From NCBI GenBank assembly GCA_029261995.1, contig JAJDAF010000055.1:62001-126000 (forward strand): a stretch of DNA of 64,000 nucleotides, written 5' to 3'. This document shows, piece after piece, positions 34,994 to 43,391 of this stretch; within the stretch, counting starts at the first letter, position 1; each line of letters starts with the position of its first letter. This DNA is from Candidatus Zhuqueibacterota bacterium. GTDB lineage: Bacteria > Zhuqueibacterota > Zhuqueibacteria > Oceanimicrobiales > Oceanimicrobiaceae. Under the pieces are notes generated by a model that was given only the letters and a program-made list of their open reading frames with translations, was not told the DNA's origin and ran no database searches. Made by a program: the position numbers and the translations under genes.

Positions 34994-36213
34994 TTTGGTG
35001 TGCCCCCCAAAGAACCAGAAACGTAATGATATCCGCAACCAAACCCTGATGTCTGAATCGCTTCTTCAAGTTTGATATCATCCGAAATTCTCCCAGCACT
35101 AGTTATACCACTTTCCTCTGTAACCACAATGATCTCACTGGGTCTCACTGTATTTAGAATAGTCTCAGAGTGTGTGGTAACAACGCAAACTTTATCATGA
35201 AAATAATCTCTAAAATATTCAATAAGCATCTGAGAAGCCCACGGATGAAGGTAGTTTTCGGGTTCCTCAATAATTATTGCACTTTGCTCATGTGAGTAGA
35301 TGCCAATCAAGAGAGCAAGCAGTTTAACTGTTCCATCCGACAGTCCCTTTGCAGGAATCTTTCGTTTGTCCTTGGTTAGAACCGCAAACGACTTGGTACT
35401 TTCGTGTGTCTCAGGTAATAATTTATGATATCGAGGAATTACGCGACTGAGTAATTCATTAAGGTTCTCGGTAGCCTCTTCATTGTGCGATACAATCTCG
35501 TGAACTGCGTTTGAAAGCCTTCTCCCATCTGATAGCATGTTGGAAGATTCCAAAACGTCAGACGGCTTTTTCGCTAGATGTGGATCGATATTCCATGCAT
35601 TCGAGTAACCCAAGTCTTCCTGTACTTTATGAACGAAGTAAAACAAAGAGCTTAATAGTGGCAGCGAAGTTTCAAAATTGAGTTCTCTTGTACTAAACTG
35701 CAAAGTTCTCACCTTGTCGATCAGATCCTTCGATGCGACCGGTCCGATTAATTTTCTGTCTTCAATCTTGATCGTCAAAGTTCCGTCACTCTCCCTTGAA
35801 GAACGTAGGATTGTTTTAAATCTCTTTTTCTTTGAGAATCTATATAGCCTGAGATTTTCGGCCTCTAAAATGAGCTTCTCTTTAAAGACAATCTTAAATG
35901 AGTATTCATATTGCAGCCTAAAACGTTTATTTTCCCAATTTCCAGATGTTTCGCCTCGGCAGAGAAGAAATATCTGATTTTTCTGTTGAGACTCGTTATT
36001 GCATAAAATTGTGAAGGCCGATTCTACTCCGCCAACTGAAAGAAGATAGTTTCTGAATTTACCTGCAGCCGCTGAGGAGATTAATCCCAATGCCTGACAG
36101 ATATTGCTTTTTCCTGCCCCATTAGGCCCTATTAGGATGTTAAGCCCCTTATTGAAGTCTAATTGGAACTCGCACAAAGACTTGAAGCCGTTAACAGCTA
36201 CATGAGTAATCAT
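34990..36213 (-). CDS. AAA (SMC/OLD-like) ATPase, defence-type
   Basis: A 407-residue soluble ATPase. It starts ITHVAVNGFKSLCEFQLDFN, the usual opening of AAA_21/OLD-type proteins, followed by Walker A IGPNGAGKSN (28-37). The insert (about 80-280) is helical and unlike any motif I know. The C-terminal half has the signature LSDGTVKLLALLIG, Walker B IIIEEPENYLHP and the H-loop VVTTHSETIL. The organisation matches ATPases that gate a toxic TOPRIM or nuclease partner. The TOPRIM gene follows with a 4-base overlap. Neither protein carries both domains, unlike OLD or GajA. Confidence 0.85.
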   Translation of the reverse strand: MITHVAVNGFKSLCEFQLDFNKGLNILIGPNGAGKSNICQALGLISSAAAGKFRNYLLSVGGVESAFTILCNNESQQKNQIFLLCRGETSGNWENKRFRLQYEYSFKIVFKEKLILEAENLRLYRFSKKKRFKTILRSSRESDGTLTIKIEDRKLIGPVASKDLIDKVRTLQFSTRELNFETSLPLLSSLFYFVHKVQEDLGYSNAWNIDPHLAKKPSDVLESSNMLSDGRRLSNAVHEIVSHNEEATENLNELLSRVIPRYHKLLPETHESTKSFAVLTKDKRKIPAKGLSDGTVKLLALLIGIYSHEQSAIIIEEPENYLHPWASQMLIEYFRDYFHDKVCVVTTHSETILNTVRPSEIIVVTEESGITSAGRISDDIKLEEAIQTSGFGCGYHYVSGSLGGTPK

Positions 36214-36403
36214 AATTTTGATAGTATTCCCAACCCGGCCCAGCCGGAGCGAGAAAAGTTTCTTGAAAAGTTTAACGAAGAATCTATCGCTGTAACTTAC
36301 GTAATAACGCTATTCGCAGCGACGGCTAATAATATCCTGCCAAAGAATGTCAGAATTTGAGTTAACAGGTACTAAATTTCTAATTAAACAACTCTGCTTC
36401 AAT

Positions 36404-36476
36404 GCATAACCGTCGCGCCTCAGCGGTGCGGAGTGAGGTACGAGCGGAGCATCCGACTGAAAGCGCTTTGTTATGC
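36404..36476 (-). other. attC-like recombination site
   Basis: A 73-bp imperfect palindrome: on the minus strand GCATAAC at 36476-36470, then AAAGCGCTTTCAGTCGGATG, and at the far end the complement reading to GTTATGC (36410-36404). Inner arms pair as GCGC, TCAG, CGG and TGC with unpaired bases between, the pattern of folded attC. The first base overlaps the stop codon of the gene upstream, as in gene cassettes. The core GTTATGC departs from strict GTTRRRY at one position. Confidence 0.6.
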
Positions 36477-37009
36477 TATTTTGCTTCATTTGAAAAGTAT
36501 GGTTTTGTGTACCAATAAATCGAAACGGATATATCCACCAATATAACGACTAAGAAGTAAGCAGTGGTATCACTAAAATACATCCAACCTAAACCATACA
36601 CTATTGCAAATACAAAGTGTGTTATAGCGGCTGGGAACCAATGTGGAGTTTTCTTTCCAGCGAATTCCCATAGTAAGCTAAACGACTTGAATAGAACCAG
36701 GCAAATCCAAATATCTTGAAGCGTTACTGGAAAGTAGGTTTGTATGGCACGATCAATAGCAATAAACGTAAATATAGTTAAGCCTGTGTCTAAAAGCGCT
36801 CGAATTGGATTGTAAATTCTTTTTGCTTCTTCATCTGCGGTAAACAGAAAATCAAAGGTGAAATGTACCGTTAAGGTTATAACCAAAAAAAGTTGTATAG
36901 GGGATATTTGTTTATAACCTTGATAAAAATTATAAATTATGGCGCCAAGGATTGCCGGGTAGATTAATCCGCATATTAATATATGTGAGTGTTCGGACTT
37001 ACGATCCAT
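36476..37009 (-). CDS. multi-pass membrane protein of unknown function
   Basis: A 177-residue protein with about five membrane helices, for example HILICGLIYPAILGAIIYNF, IQLFLVITLTVHFTFDFLF and TAYFLVVILVDISVSIYWY. I do not recognise a family. It has an attC-like site exactly at its 3' end and an R'-like half site 41 bp upstream (37050-37056), which together fit a single integron cassette. AT-rich. Reading direction matches the other genes of the 32-37 kb block. Confidence 0.75.
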   Translation of the reverse strand: MDRKSEHSHILICGLIYPAILGAIIYNFYQGYKQISPIQLFLVITLTVHFTFDFLFTADEEAKRIYNPIRALLDTGLTIFTFIAIDRAIQTYFPVTLQDIWICLVLFKSFSLLWEFAGKKTPHWFPAAITHFVFAIVYGLGWMYFSDTTAYFLVVILVDISVSIYWYTKPYFSNEAK

Positions 37010-37049
37010 TTTTTAACCCTATTCTTGTATTTAACTGGCTCAGTTTGAA

Positions 37050-37083
37050 GCATAACTTAGTAGCAAGCCGCGAGGCGGCCAAC
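37050..37083 (-). other. attC R'/L'-like half site
   Basis: On the minus strand, GGTTGGCCGCCTCGCGGCTT then GCTACTAAGTTATGC. The terminal GTTATGC equals the R' core of the site at 36404. The upstream half is missing and replaced by AT-rich TTTCTATA/TAGAAA short repeats (37090-37190). Confidence 0.4.
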
Positions 37084-37241
37084 CGATTTGTTTCTATACT
37101 TAGAAACTCATTTCTATATGTAGAAAGCCTCTATCTAAAGTTTCTGTATCTATAAATTTTGTGGTTTCTATATATAGAAAGCTGGTACAGAAGAATCCAG
37201 AACTTTTGTGCTCCAGCAATCTCATTTATAGTATAGTCATC

Positions 37242-37559
37242 TCAGTTAAGCCCAGTTGTTGGGCATTGTTGTATGAGAGCTGCCAGACTTGTTCCTTTCT
37301 GCTCCGTTTTCCTCCGACCAGTTTCCCGAGGATGCCGTTTGTCATGAAACAGGACAAAGCGTTTGACCCACGGCACATACGCTAGTTCGGTGCGGATGCT
37401 GTAGTGGCGTGTCCGTATCGCGGCGCGCATCTGGTCGCAGCACGTGGGATAGACGCGAACATAGCTCTGGCAGGTCATGTCTGAATCCGTATCCAACGTA
37501 CCTGGAAGTTTGGGGTTGGTCAGTGAGTCTGCCATGTCACCACCCTGCAAGGTTGCCAT
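37242..37559 (-). pseudogene. intI: integron integrase (IntI) N-terminal fragment
   Basis: The minus-strand frame contains DQMRAAIRTRHYSIRTELAY followed by VPWVKRFVLFHDKRHPRE. This matches the N-terminal SAM-like domain of integron integrases (IntI1 has [20 protein letters not shown] and VHWVRAFIRFHGVRHP at the same position). After RHPRETG the homology stops, so the catalytic domain with the R...HxxR...Y residues is missing. The fused tail runs into GCCCAACAACTGGGC, which resembles an attC R''. It lies next to attC-like sites, supporting a dismantled integron. Orientation is the same as the neighbouring cassette-like genes. Confidence 0.75.
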
Positions 37560-38395
37560 GAAACTCGAATCCCACCTGGTCAGAATCGCAGATACCGGGG
37601 CCGTTAGATGGGAAAACTTGCGAAAGACAAACCAAAGATAGCAAAGCCGGGCCGGGATGTCAACAGAAAAGTGACGGAATCGTCTAATTTCTCGTTCGAA
37701 GGAACGAGAGAATTACAAATTATGAATTAAGAAGTACGAATTGTGGTGGTCATCTGGGATTCTGTGGCGAGCCATGGCGCCGGCTCCCGGCCTGTTACTC
37801 AGCCACGAATTTACCTGGCGCGGCCAACGCGGCAACCCAGGAATCTTGAGACTGGCCGCGGAGGCACACGGATATCACTGATATCCGAGGGTTTGTTGCG
37901 AAAACAATTCGAACGAACCCACATAATTCACGGATATCTATCTTGTCATCCCGCAAGGACCTTGTTATGGCCCAACAATCAGTTACTTAGGCAGCCCAAA
38001 TTCTCATGGCAAACAACTTCCCTCCTGGATAACATCTTGAACAAGGATTCATGTCTGAGTGTCAAGTTTGTGAACCGATCAGGCTAATTCGAACGCTTTC
38101 CAACTATAGAAAAGAATTGCAATAAGGGCCTCACCGAACAAATCCGTGCTGCATCCGTGGAAATCCGTGGCTGCAAAACTTTGCTTAAAAAACACTGTCT
38201 TGCAGGTTTGTAGTACGGATAGAGTCATGGCCCTTGAGAGTCGGGCTGCCATTTCGGGGAACCATGGATGCCCGACGAAAAGATTTTCGGGCATGACAAC
38301 CCCTTTTCGGCTAGCATGGCTTAATCCGGGTCACATTTGTGCTCATTCGTGGCTGAGTCCATTGGGTTGCAGTCTGTTGTGCTTTTGTCTGCTCC
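37560..38395. other. intergenic, no convincing gene
   Basis: An 836-bp stretch with one short palindrome, CGGATATCACTGATATCCG at 37869-37887, and the AT-rich tract GAATTACAAATTATGAATTA. The plus-strand ORFs here have no start signal or recognisable content. Confidence 0.45.
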
Positions 38396-38704
38396 TTGCC
38401 TAAACACCAAAACAGCGGTATGCAAGCGCACGCTGCAACACCAAAACATAAGTATGCAGAGCTTCAGGTAAAGTATGCGAGCGTAAAAGACAAGTATGCG
38501 GAGCTTCGGGAAAGGTATGCGAGCGTAAAAGATAAGTATGCAGAGCATCGGGAAAGGTATGCGAGCGTAAAAGATAAGTATGCAGAGCTTCGGGAAAGGT
38601 ATGCGAGCGTAAAAGATAAGTATGCAGAGCTTCGGGAAAGGTATGCGAGCGTAAAAGAGAAGTATGCGGACCAAGTTCCGGCAGGCGAGGGCGGCAAGAG
38701 ATGA
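38396..38704 (+). CDS. heptad-repeat small ORF upstream of copy 2
   Basis: A 102-codon ORF across array 2 (first codon TTG; no clear ribosome site). It encodes alternating heptads KYAELRE and RYASVKD, with Tyr at position a and Leu or Val at d, an ideal amphipathic coiled coil. It has a short N-terminal region (PKHQNSGMQAHA) and a C-terminal tail (DQVPAGEGGKR). The stop lies 87 bp before the start of the helical-protein gene, mirroring the 2878-3123/2064-2765 pair. The repeat is also open in other frames, so coding is uncertain. Confidence 0.4.
   Translation: MPKHQNSGMQAHAATPKHKYAELQVKYASVKDKYAELRERYASVKDKYAEHRERYASVKDKYAELRERYASVKDKYAELRERYASVKEKYADQVPAGEGGKR
38453..38683 (+). repeat. 21-bp tandem array 2 (eleven units)
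   Basis: TATGC cores fall at 38453, 38474, 38495, 38516, 38537, 38558, 38579, 38600, 38621, 38642 and 38663, exactly 21 bp apart. Two unit types alternate: TATGCGAGCGTAAAAGA.. and TATGC.GAGCTTCGGGAAA.., giving a 42-bp higher-order repeat. The TATGCGAG core is shared with array 1. The array points toward the paralogue gene that starts at 38792. Confidence 0.92.
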
Positions 38705-38791
38705 CATTTGCGTCATCATGCTACAGAGGCCGCGCCGGCGGTCGATAACGCAGGCAGGTGGAGTTACCCAAAACTCAAGAAGGAGAAGAAG

Positions 38792-39505
38792 ATGGCACGT
38801 CAACTATCACAACGCGTTTTCACCTATTGGCTCAACCTGCTGCGCAGCATGTGGGACGGCCACAGCAACAGCGGCACCGCCCTGCGCGACGACCTCAAGA
38901 CCGAGCTGGAGGCGGCGAAAAACACCTTCCCGGGGCATGTCAACACCTACACCTCCCTGTGGGCGCAAAGACGCACGGCCAAAGGGGAAGCCACGGTGCT
39001 GCAGGAACAGGGCATCATCGCCCTGATGGATGTCAGGTATGCCCTGGAAAGCCAGTTTCCGGATGAAAAGCAACGGCAGATCGCCCTGCAGCTCTACAAG
39101 GTCAAGAACATCCCCTCGAGCCGGCCGGCGGTGGCCAGCGCCCTGCAGAAAATCGGCGAGCTGGCGGCCGAACAAACCAAAGACGCCTGGAAGCCGGATG
39201 CGGAATTGCTCACCACCATCGCCGGCCTGACCACGGACCTGCAGCAAAAAATGGACGAAATCAAGACCCTGAAGTCGGACTGGGAAGAAGCGCGCCGCGC
39301 ATTGCTGGCTGCCGTGGACCGCAACATCAACCTGCGCGAGCGCATCCATGCCTACTTGGCGCGCGTGCTGCCGGGCGGCAAGAACGACCACCTGCTGCTG
39401 GACTACGGTCTGCGCAAGAAGTTCAGGCGCGGCCACTCAAAGCCGCAGGTGACGGTTGTGAATGAAGAGGCCATCGAAGAAGAAAGCACACCCGAGACTT
39501 CATAA
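38792..39505 (+). CDS. unknown helical protein of the array-linked family, copy 2
   Basis: A 237-residue soluble protein starting at ATG 38792 after AAGGAG; the frame is open 84 bases further up but without a site. It is paralogous to the 2064-2765 product. Conserved blocks are the N-terminus (VFTYWLNLLRSMWDGHSNSG, ALRDDLK) and the C-terminus (LRERIHAYLARVLPGG, LLDYGLRKKF, VTVVNEE). Identity by eye is roughly one third overall and much higher in these blocks. No known motif was recognised. Array 2 lies 100-340 bp upstream in the same direction. Two palindromes (39511-39528 and 39544-39574) follow the stop and may end the transcript. Confidence 0.85.
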   Translation: MARQLSQRVFTYWLNLLRSMWDGHSNSGTALRDDLKTELEAAKNTFPGHVNTYTSLWAQRRTAKGEATVLQEQGIIALMDVRYALESQFPDEKQRQIALQLYKVKNIPSSRPAVASALQKIGELAAEQTKDAWKPDAELLTTIAGLTTDLQQKMDEIKTLKSDWEEARRALLAAVDRNINLRERIHAYLARVLPGGKNDHLLLDYGLRKKFRRGHSKPQVTVVNEEAIEEESTPETS

Positions 39506-39510
39506 CCCTG

Positions 39511-39574
39511 CCGCGGCAATTGCCGCGGTCTTCTGCAAACGAAGACCTGCCAGGTTTACAAAACCTGGCAGGTC
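39511..39574. repeat. two adjacent perfect palindromes after copy 2
   Basis: CCGCGGCAATTGCCGCGG (39511-39528) is a perfect 18-bp palindrome. GACCTGCCAGGTTT at 39544-39557 pairs with 39561-39574 around a 3-base loop (14-bp stem). The second is typical of dispersed REP elements; either could stop transcription of the upstream gene, though there is no long T-run. Confidence 0.6.
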
Positions 39575-39664
39575 TGGCTTTATCCCCACCGACAGGCTGC
39601 AGCAAATTCGCCATGAGCCACCGATGCAGACGAATTCACAGGGGGGATCCAGTCGACAGGTAAC

Positions 39665-40423
39665 CTAAAGGTTAACAACGCCGCCATCAGCGATAATTTC
39701 CTCGCCAACCACGAATGAGGAGTCCGAGGACGCGAGAAAAACCGCCACTTTTCCCATTTCTTTTGCCGTGCCCATCCGCTTCAAAGGAATGAGGCTTTTA
39801 AACTGTTCTTTAGCTTGAGCAGCTTCATCCGCAGGAATACCCATTTTGCCGAAAACAGGCGTATCAATCGTTCCCGGGCTCAGGACGTTGACCCGAATTC
39901 CCCGGTCTATCAATTCAGCCGAAAAGGTTCGCGCAAGTGACCTGACCCCTGCTTTGCATGCGCTGTAAACGGACATCCCTGCAAAGCCTTTGTGGGCGGC
40001 GATAGATGCTACCAATATGATGGAGGCGCCATTATTGAGATGTGGCAGGGCCTTTTGCACAGTAAAAAAGGCACTTTTCAAATTCAGATCCGCCATGCGA
40101 TCGTAGGCATCCTCATCAACTTCCGTGACCGAACCCAGAGTGCCTGCGCCAACGCCCCCGCCTGCATTTGCCACAAGAATATCAATCTTGCCAAAGCGCT
40201 CGGCGGTTTCTTCGTACAGCTTTTCCAGATCATCCATCCTGGTGACATCACCGCGAACGGCGATAAAGTCCGACCCCATTTTTTCAGCCGACTCATCCAA
40301 TGTTTTCTGAGTGCGTCCAAAGATCGCCCCTACAGCGCCTTCACGTTTGAGTTCTTGAGCTATTCCAAATCCAATACCGCTGTTTCCACCGGTTATCACC
40401 GCTACTTTTTCTTTCAACTTCAT
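39665..40423 (-). CDS. short-chain dehydrogenase/reductase (SDR)
   Basis: A 252-residue classical SDR. It has the cofactor motif TGGNSGIGFGIA (12-23), DVTRMDDL, the NAG motif as LVANAGGG, the catalytic Ser region ILVASIAAHKG, the YxxxK pair in YSACKAG, and the closing ADGGVVNL. An NAD(P)-dependent oxidoreductase on an alcohol or ketone substrate. It lies downstream of the DUF1330-like gene, separated by a terminator-like hairpin, and faces the AraC regulator with it. Confidence 0.92.
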   Translation of the reverse strand: MKLKEKVAVITGGNSGIGFGIAQELKREGAVGAIFGRTQKTLDESAEKMGSDFIAVRGDVTRMDDLEKLYEETAERFGKIDILVANAGGGVGAGTLGSVTEVDEDAYDRMADLNLKSAFFTVQKALPHLNNGASIILVASIAAHKGFAGMSVYSACKAGVRSLARTFSAELIDRGIRVNVLSPGTIDTPVFGKMGIPADEAAQAKEQFKSLIPLKRMGTAKEMGKVAVFLASSDSSFVVGEEIIADGGVVNL

Positions 40424-40468
40424 CGTTCTTACTCTCGACTTTTGTTAAGGTCTTATGGGAAAAAATCA

Positions 40469-40504
40469 GAGCGGCACACTCCGAAGACTCGAAGTATGCC
40501 GCTC
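40469..40504 (-). terminator. Rho-independent terminator after DUF1330-like gene
   Basis: Read on the minus strand: GAGCGGCATACTT, a loop, AGTGTGCCGCTC (one G-T-type mismatch), then TGATTTTTTCCC. It lies 18 bp after the stop at 40522, and the T-run supports termination in that direction. Confidence 0.7.
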
Positions 40505-40521
40505 GCGTCAGACCAAGGAAG

Positions 40522-41346
40522 TTATTGCTGTTTAATGATAACTTTGGTCTGCACCATGTCCATTTTTGCGATCGCCTTTTTCAACAATGGAGCAGCCTGT
40601 GTTTTGAACTTCACGTTTGCATTGAGGGCATCATAATCATCAGCCTTGTCCCACTCGACGATACCTGTCATGTGCGGGGCGTAGGCGCCTGCGCTCTGTC
40701 CCTTTGCAGGTGAAAGTTTAACTTTGAATTCCGGATAAGGCCGTCCGTAGCTGCGCTTTATTGGCTCGGAGATGGCAAAATATTGTTTTAGTAACTCACC
40801 GGATTCCGGCGCAAGCCATGCACCGAAGAATTCATAGACCTTGTTGTCTTTGAAGGCGACCGTCACATCTTCACTCACCTCATAAAAGCCAGGCTTGAAG
40901 TAGCTGAGCGCCTCATCCCGCAGCGGAGAAATTTTCAGAAACCGGGGGTCCCTATGGAATTTGTTTTTGACCGCCAGACTTGGCCACTCAAAAATACCAA
41001 TCATCTGTCCATCAACTTCTCCCACGATTTTCTTGGTGACACCGAACATTCCCAAAGGAGCCCCTCCATATTCAGCAACGAGAGGCATGACCTGGGGAAA
41101 ATAGTTTTCGTTGAGCTGTTTTTGCTTGCCTTCCTTTACCGTGAAGGAAGTAATCTCATAGACCTTACCCATCTCAAAAGTGATCGTGTGCGTTCGGTGC
41201 GCTGAGTTGTCGTGGTTAGCGCACTTGGTTTCGTTGTTGTTGACATGACTCCAGCCGGTTGTGAAATAAATCCCAACGCCAAAAAAGATAAGTGCAGTAA
41301 GCATTCCTGCTTTGTGAATTCGATTTTTCGATTTGAATCTGTACAT
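40522..41346 (-). CDS. exported DUF1330/NIPSNAP-like tandem-domain protein
   Basis: About 274 residues from ATG 41346, which follows GGAG. An N-terminal membrane helix or signal (MLTALIFFGVGIYFTTGW) is present. Two ferredoxin-like (dimeric alpha/beta barrel) domains follow. The first is YEITSFTVKEGKQKQL to FEWPSLAVKNKFHRDPRFLK, close to DUF1330/NIPSNAP patterns. The second is VYEFFGAWLAPESGELLKQY to GIVEWDKADDYDALN. These folds bind small ligands or act as simple enzymes; no catalytic residues were assigned. The gene belongs to the SDR/SRPBCC group opposite the AraC regulator. Confidence 0.78.
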   Translation of the reverse strand: MYRFKSKNRIHKAGMLTALIFFGVGIYFTTGWSHVNNNETKCANHDNSAHRTHTITFEMGKVYEITSFTVKEGKQKQLNENYFPQVMPLVAEYGGAPLGMFGVTKKIVGEVDGQMIGIFEWPSLAVKNKFHRDPRFLKISPLRDEALSYFKPGFYEVSEDVTVAFKDNKVYEFFGAWLAPESGELLKQYFAISEPIKRSYGRPYPEFKVKLSPAKGQSAGAYAPHMTGIVEWDKADDYDALNANVKFKTQAAPLLKKAIAKMDMVQTKVIIKQQ

Positions 41347-41492
41347 TTTGATCTCCACTAGTTAGTTTTGTTTTCCAGGTTTCTGTATGCAACACAAGAA
41401 CGATTCCTATGTTTATCATATCTCACGCATCTCTTATCACCTCCATGTTTAAAGTGAAATAGCACCCTTCGGCCTTTCAACAATCTCCTGTG

Positions 41493-41741
41493 CTATTGAG
41501 CCGCTGGCCCGGTCATGACTTTGTTTGGCTCGTAATCTATGACTTCTTCCCGGATCCAGTTTTTGCCATCCTTCATGTCGCATTGACGTTTCGCCCCCTT
41601 GCTGCTCTGTGGCGAGCCATCTAACAAGCGCGAATGCCTTAGATTCGGGTTGAATTTGTAGATATTGCCAAAGTCGGCCCAACTTTCCCATACTCTCTCA
41701 ACCGGGGCGTTGATTCTTCTTCTCACAGTTACAGCTGCCAT
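41493..41741 (-). CDS. SRPBCC-family protein, probably truncated
   Basis: An 82-residue frame with MAAVTVRRRINAPVERVWES, the start of SRPBCC/polyketide-cyclase-like proteins, then WADFGNIYKFNPNLRHSRLL and IREEVIDYEPNKVM. The fold normally needs about 140-150 residues. A stop at 41493 removes the last strands and the C-terminal helix; sequence beyond the stop does not restore the family. It may be a pseudogene. It starts about 200 bp from the AraC-type gene and diverges from it. Confidence 0.6.
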   Translation of the reverse strand: MAAVTVRRRINAPVERVWESWADFGNIYKFNPNLRHSRLLDGSPQSSKGAKRQCDMKDGKNWIREEVIDYEPNKVMTGPAAQ

Positions 41742-41860
41742 GAACTTTTTCCTTTTCGGTTAACCACCTTGCGCGAATAACGGTCTTCCCGTTTATATCA
41801 ATTGCAGAATCAAACGCATTCCAAAGCAACCTTGTTTCAGACTATATATGTCTAAAGCTC

Positions 41861-41916
41861 TTGCTTATTTGTCCAAAAGTCTTTATACTGATTCGGTTTT
41901 GACAAAAATGGACAAA
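41861..41916 (+). promoter_or_regulatory. promoter and inverted-repeat site upstream of AraC-type gene
   Basis: TTGCTT (41861-41866) and TATACT (41884-41889), 17 bp apart, make a plausible -35/-10 pair. TTTGTCCA at 41868-41875 and TGGACAAA at 41909-41916 are inverted arms around it and may be a regulator site in the divergent promoter region. Confidence 0.45.
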
Positions 41917-41941
41917 CACGATCAAGGAAGGAGAGCGCAAG

Positions 41942-42889
41942 ATGGATGTTCTCGCTGACGTACTTTCCGCAACGCGCATTGGCAACACGATATTATGCGG
42001 GGCTGGTTTTGAAGCTCCCTGGGGTATCAGATTCGACGCAGAGCCTCGAACTCACTTTCACTTTGTCAGCCGTGGCCTTTGCTGGCTTCGCCTTAATGAG
42101 CAAGCCCCGCCGATACAGCTATTTCAGGGAGACGTGGCGCTCGTTCCGTTTGGTGGAGGTCATATTATCTCGGATAGCCCCGATACGTCACCTTTGCGAT
42201 TGGCAGAGGCGCTTGCCAGCCAGGCTTGCAGTCTGCAGCATGGCGGGCAAAGTCACTCCGAAAGCAATTCAACAGCGTTGATCTGCGGGGGCTACTATTT
42301 TGAGTATGAGGGAAAACATCCGCTTCTATCATTATTGCCTGACTTGATTCACATCCCTGCTGCCCAGACTGAAGGCACCGAATCGCTGCAGACTGTTCTT
42401 CGACTCATAAACTGTGAGATCAGTCATAAAGAGGTTGGCACGACCACAGTGGCATCGCGGTTGGTGGATATCCTTTTTGTTTACATATTACGGGCATGGT
42501 TAGCTCGGGAACCTGAACTGCCGGCAGGGTGGCTCACCGCCCTAAAAGATCCACAGGTTGGGAAAGCGCTCGCTTTGATGCACGAGCAGCCCGGCAACCA
42601 TTGGACAGTCGAAAAACTTGCAAAAGAAGCGCTCGTTTCACGGGCGATGTTTGCAAAAAGATTCACACAGTTGGTGGGAGAGCCGCCGCTTTCCTACCTC
42701 ACACGCTGGCGCATGGACACCGCAGCTCGAATGCTGCGTGAGTCGGAACATGTCATTTGGGCAATTGCCCGGGATGTCGGATACGAAACCGAAGCCTCTT
42801 TTAGTAAGGCTTTTCGTAAAGCCAGGGGGCTTCCTCCAGGGCAGTACAGATCAAAACACCGGGCCAGGCAAGGAGAATCCCAGTCATAG
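41942..42889 (+). CDS. AraC-family transcriptional regulator with cupin domain
   Basis: A 315-residue regulator; the start follows AAGGAGAGCGC. The N-terminal half is a cupin-6-type sensor (WGIRFDAEPRTHFHFVSRGL, FQGDVALVPFGGGHII, LICGGYYFEYEGKHPLLSLL). The C-terminal 100 residues hold two AraC helix-turn-helix units: WTVEKLAKEALVSRAMFAKR and VIWAIARDVGYETEASFSKA, followed by FRKARGLPPGQYR. It diverges from the SRPBCC/DUF1330/SDR genes, which it may control; this type often governs oxidoreductase or quinone-related genes. Confidence 0.9.
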   Translation: MDVLADVLSATRIGNTILCGAGFEAPWGIRFDAEPRTHFHFVSRGLCWLRLNEQAPPIQLFQGDVALVPFGGGHIISDSPDTSPLRLAEALASQACSLQHGGQSHSESNSTALICGGYYFEYEGKHPLLSLLPDLIHIPAAQTEGTESLQTVLRLINCEISHKEVGTTTVASRLVDILFVYILRAWLAREPELPAGWLTALKDPQVGKALALMHEQPGNHWTVEKLAKEALVSRAMFAKRFTQLVGEPPLSYLTRWRMDTAARMLRESEHVIWAIARDVGYETEASFSKAFRKARGLPPGQYRSKHRARQGESQS

Positions 42890-43013
42890 CAGTGAGCATT
42901 TGCCACGGCCTCAAGCCGTGTTGTACACCTGTGCTCATGACAACGCGGGCAGGCTGGGTTGACCTGTCCGTTAGCGAGATTCAGACACTAAACCAAACTT
43001 CAAAGGGGCAAAC

Positions 43014-43391
43014 ATGCAATACGATGTCAAAACTCCGTCAGAATATATTGATAAGCTCGAGAATGACTGGCGGCTCGAGAAGCTGGAAGAGTTAAGAGTA
43101 TTGATTAGGTCAAAAGCGCCAAATATGTCCGAGGGCATCAACTATAAAATGCTGAGCTATGGCGACGCCAATGGTATTGTTTTTCATCTCAATGCTCAGA
43201 AGAATTATGTGAGCCTTTATGTTGGCAACTCACACAAAATCGACCCGGATGGAGAGTTACTGCAAGGCTTGGACACAGGTAAAGGCTGCATCAGGTTCAA
43301 GAAGTCTGTAGCTATATCAGAAACGAGAATCGCAGAGTTTATAGAACGGGCGGTTGTCTTGTGGAATCAAGGGTCTGATATCGCGTGCTAA
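43014..43391 (+). CDS. DUF1801 (YdhG-like) protein
   Basis: A 125-residue cytosolic protein with AAGGGG before the ATG. Family pattern: YIDKLENDWRLEKLEELRVL, then SEGINYKMLSYGDANGIVFH, NYVSLYVGNSHKI, and the late GKGCIRFKKS with ISETRIAEFIERAV. Members have been proposed as iron chaperones or stress proteins, but function is poorly established. It is a short stand-alone gene between the AraC gene and array 3. Confidence 0.8.
   Translation: MQYDVKTPSEYIDKLENDWRLEKLEELRVLIRSKAPNMSEGINYKMLSYGDANGIVFHLNAQKNYVSLYVGNSHKIDPDGELLQGLDTGKGCIRFKKSVAISETRIAEFIERAVVLWNQGSDIAC

Noticed and set aside
37743-38087. Plus-strand ORF of 114 codons
   Set aside because: Biased, low-information composition, no ribosome site and no match; lies in a repeat-rich intergenic stretch.
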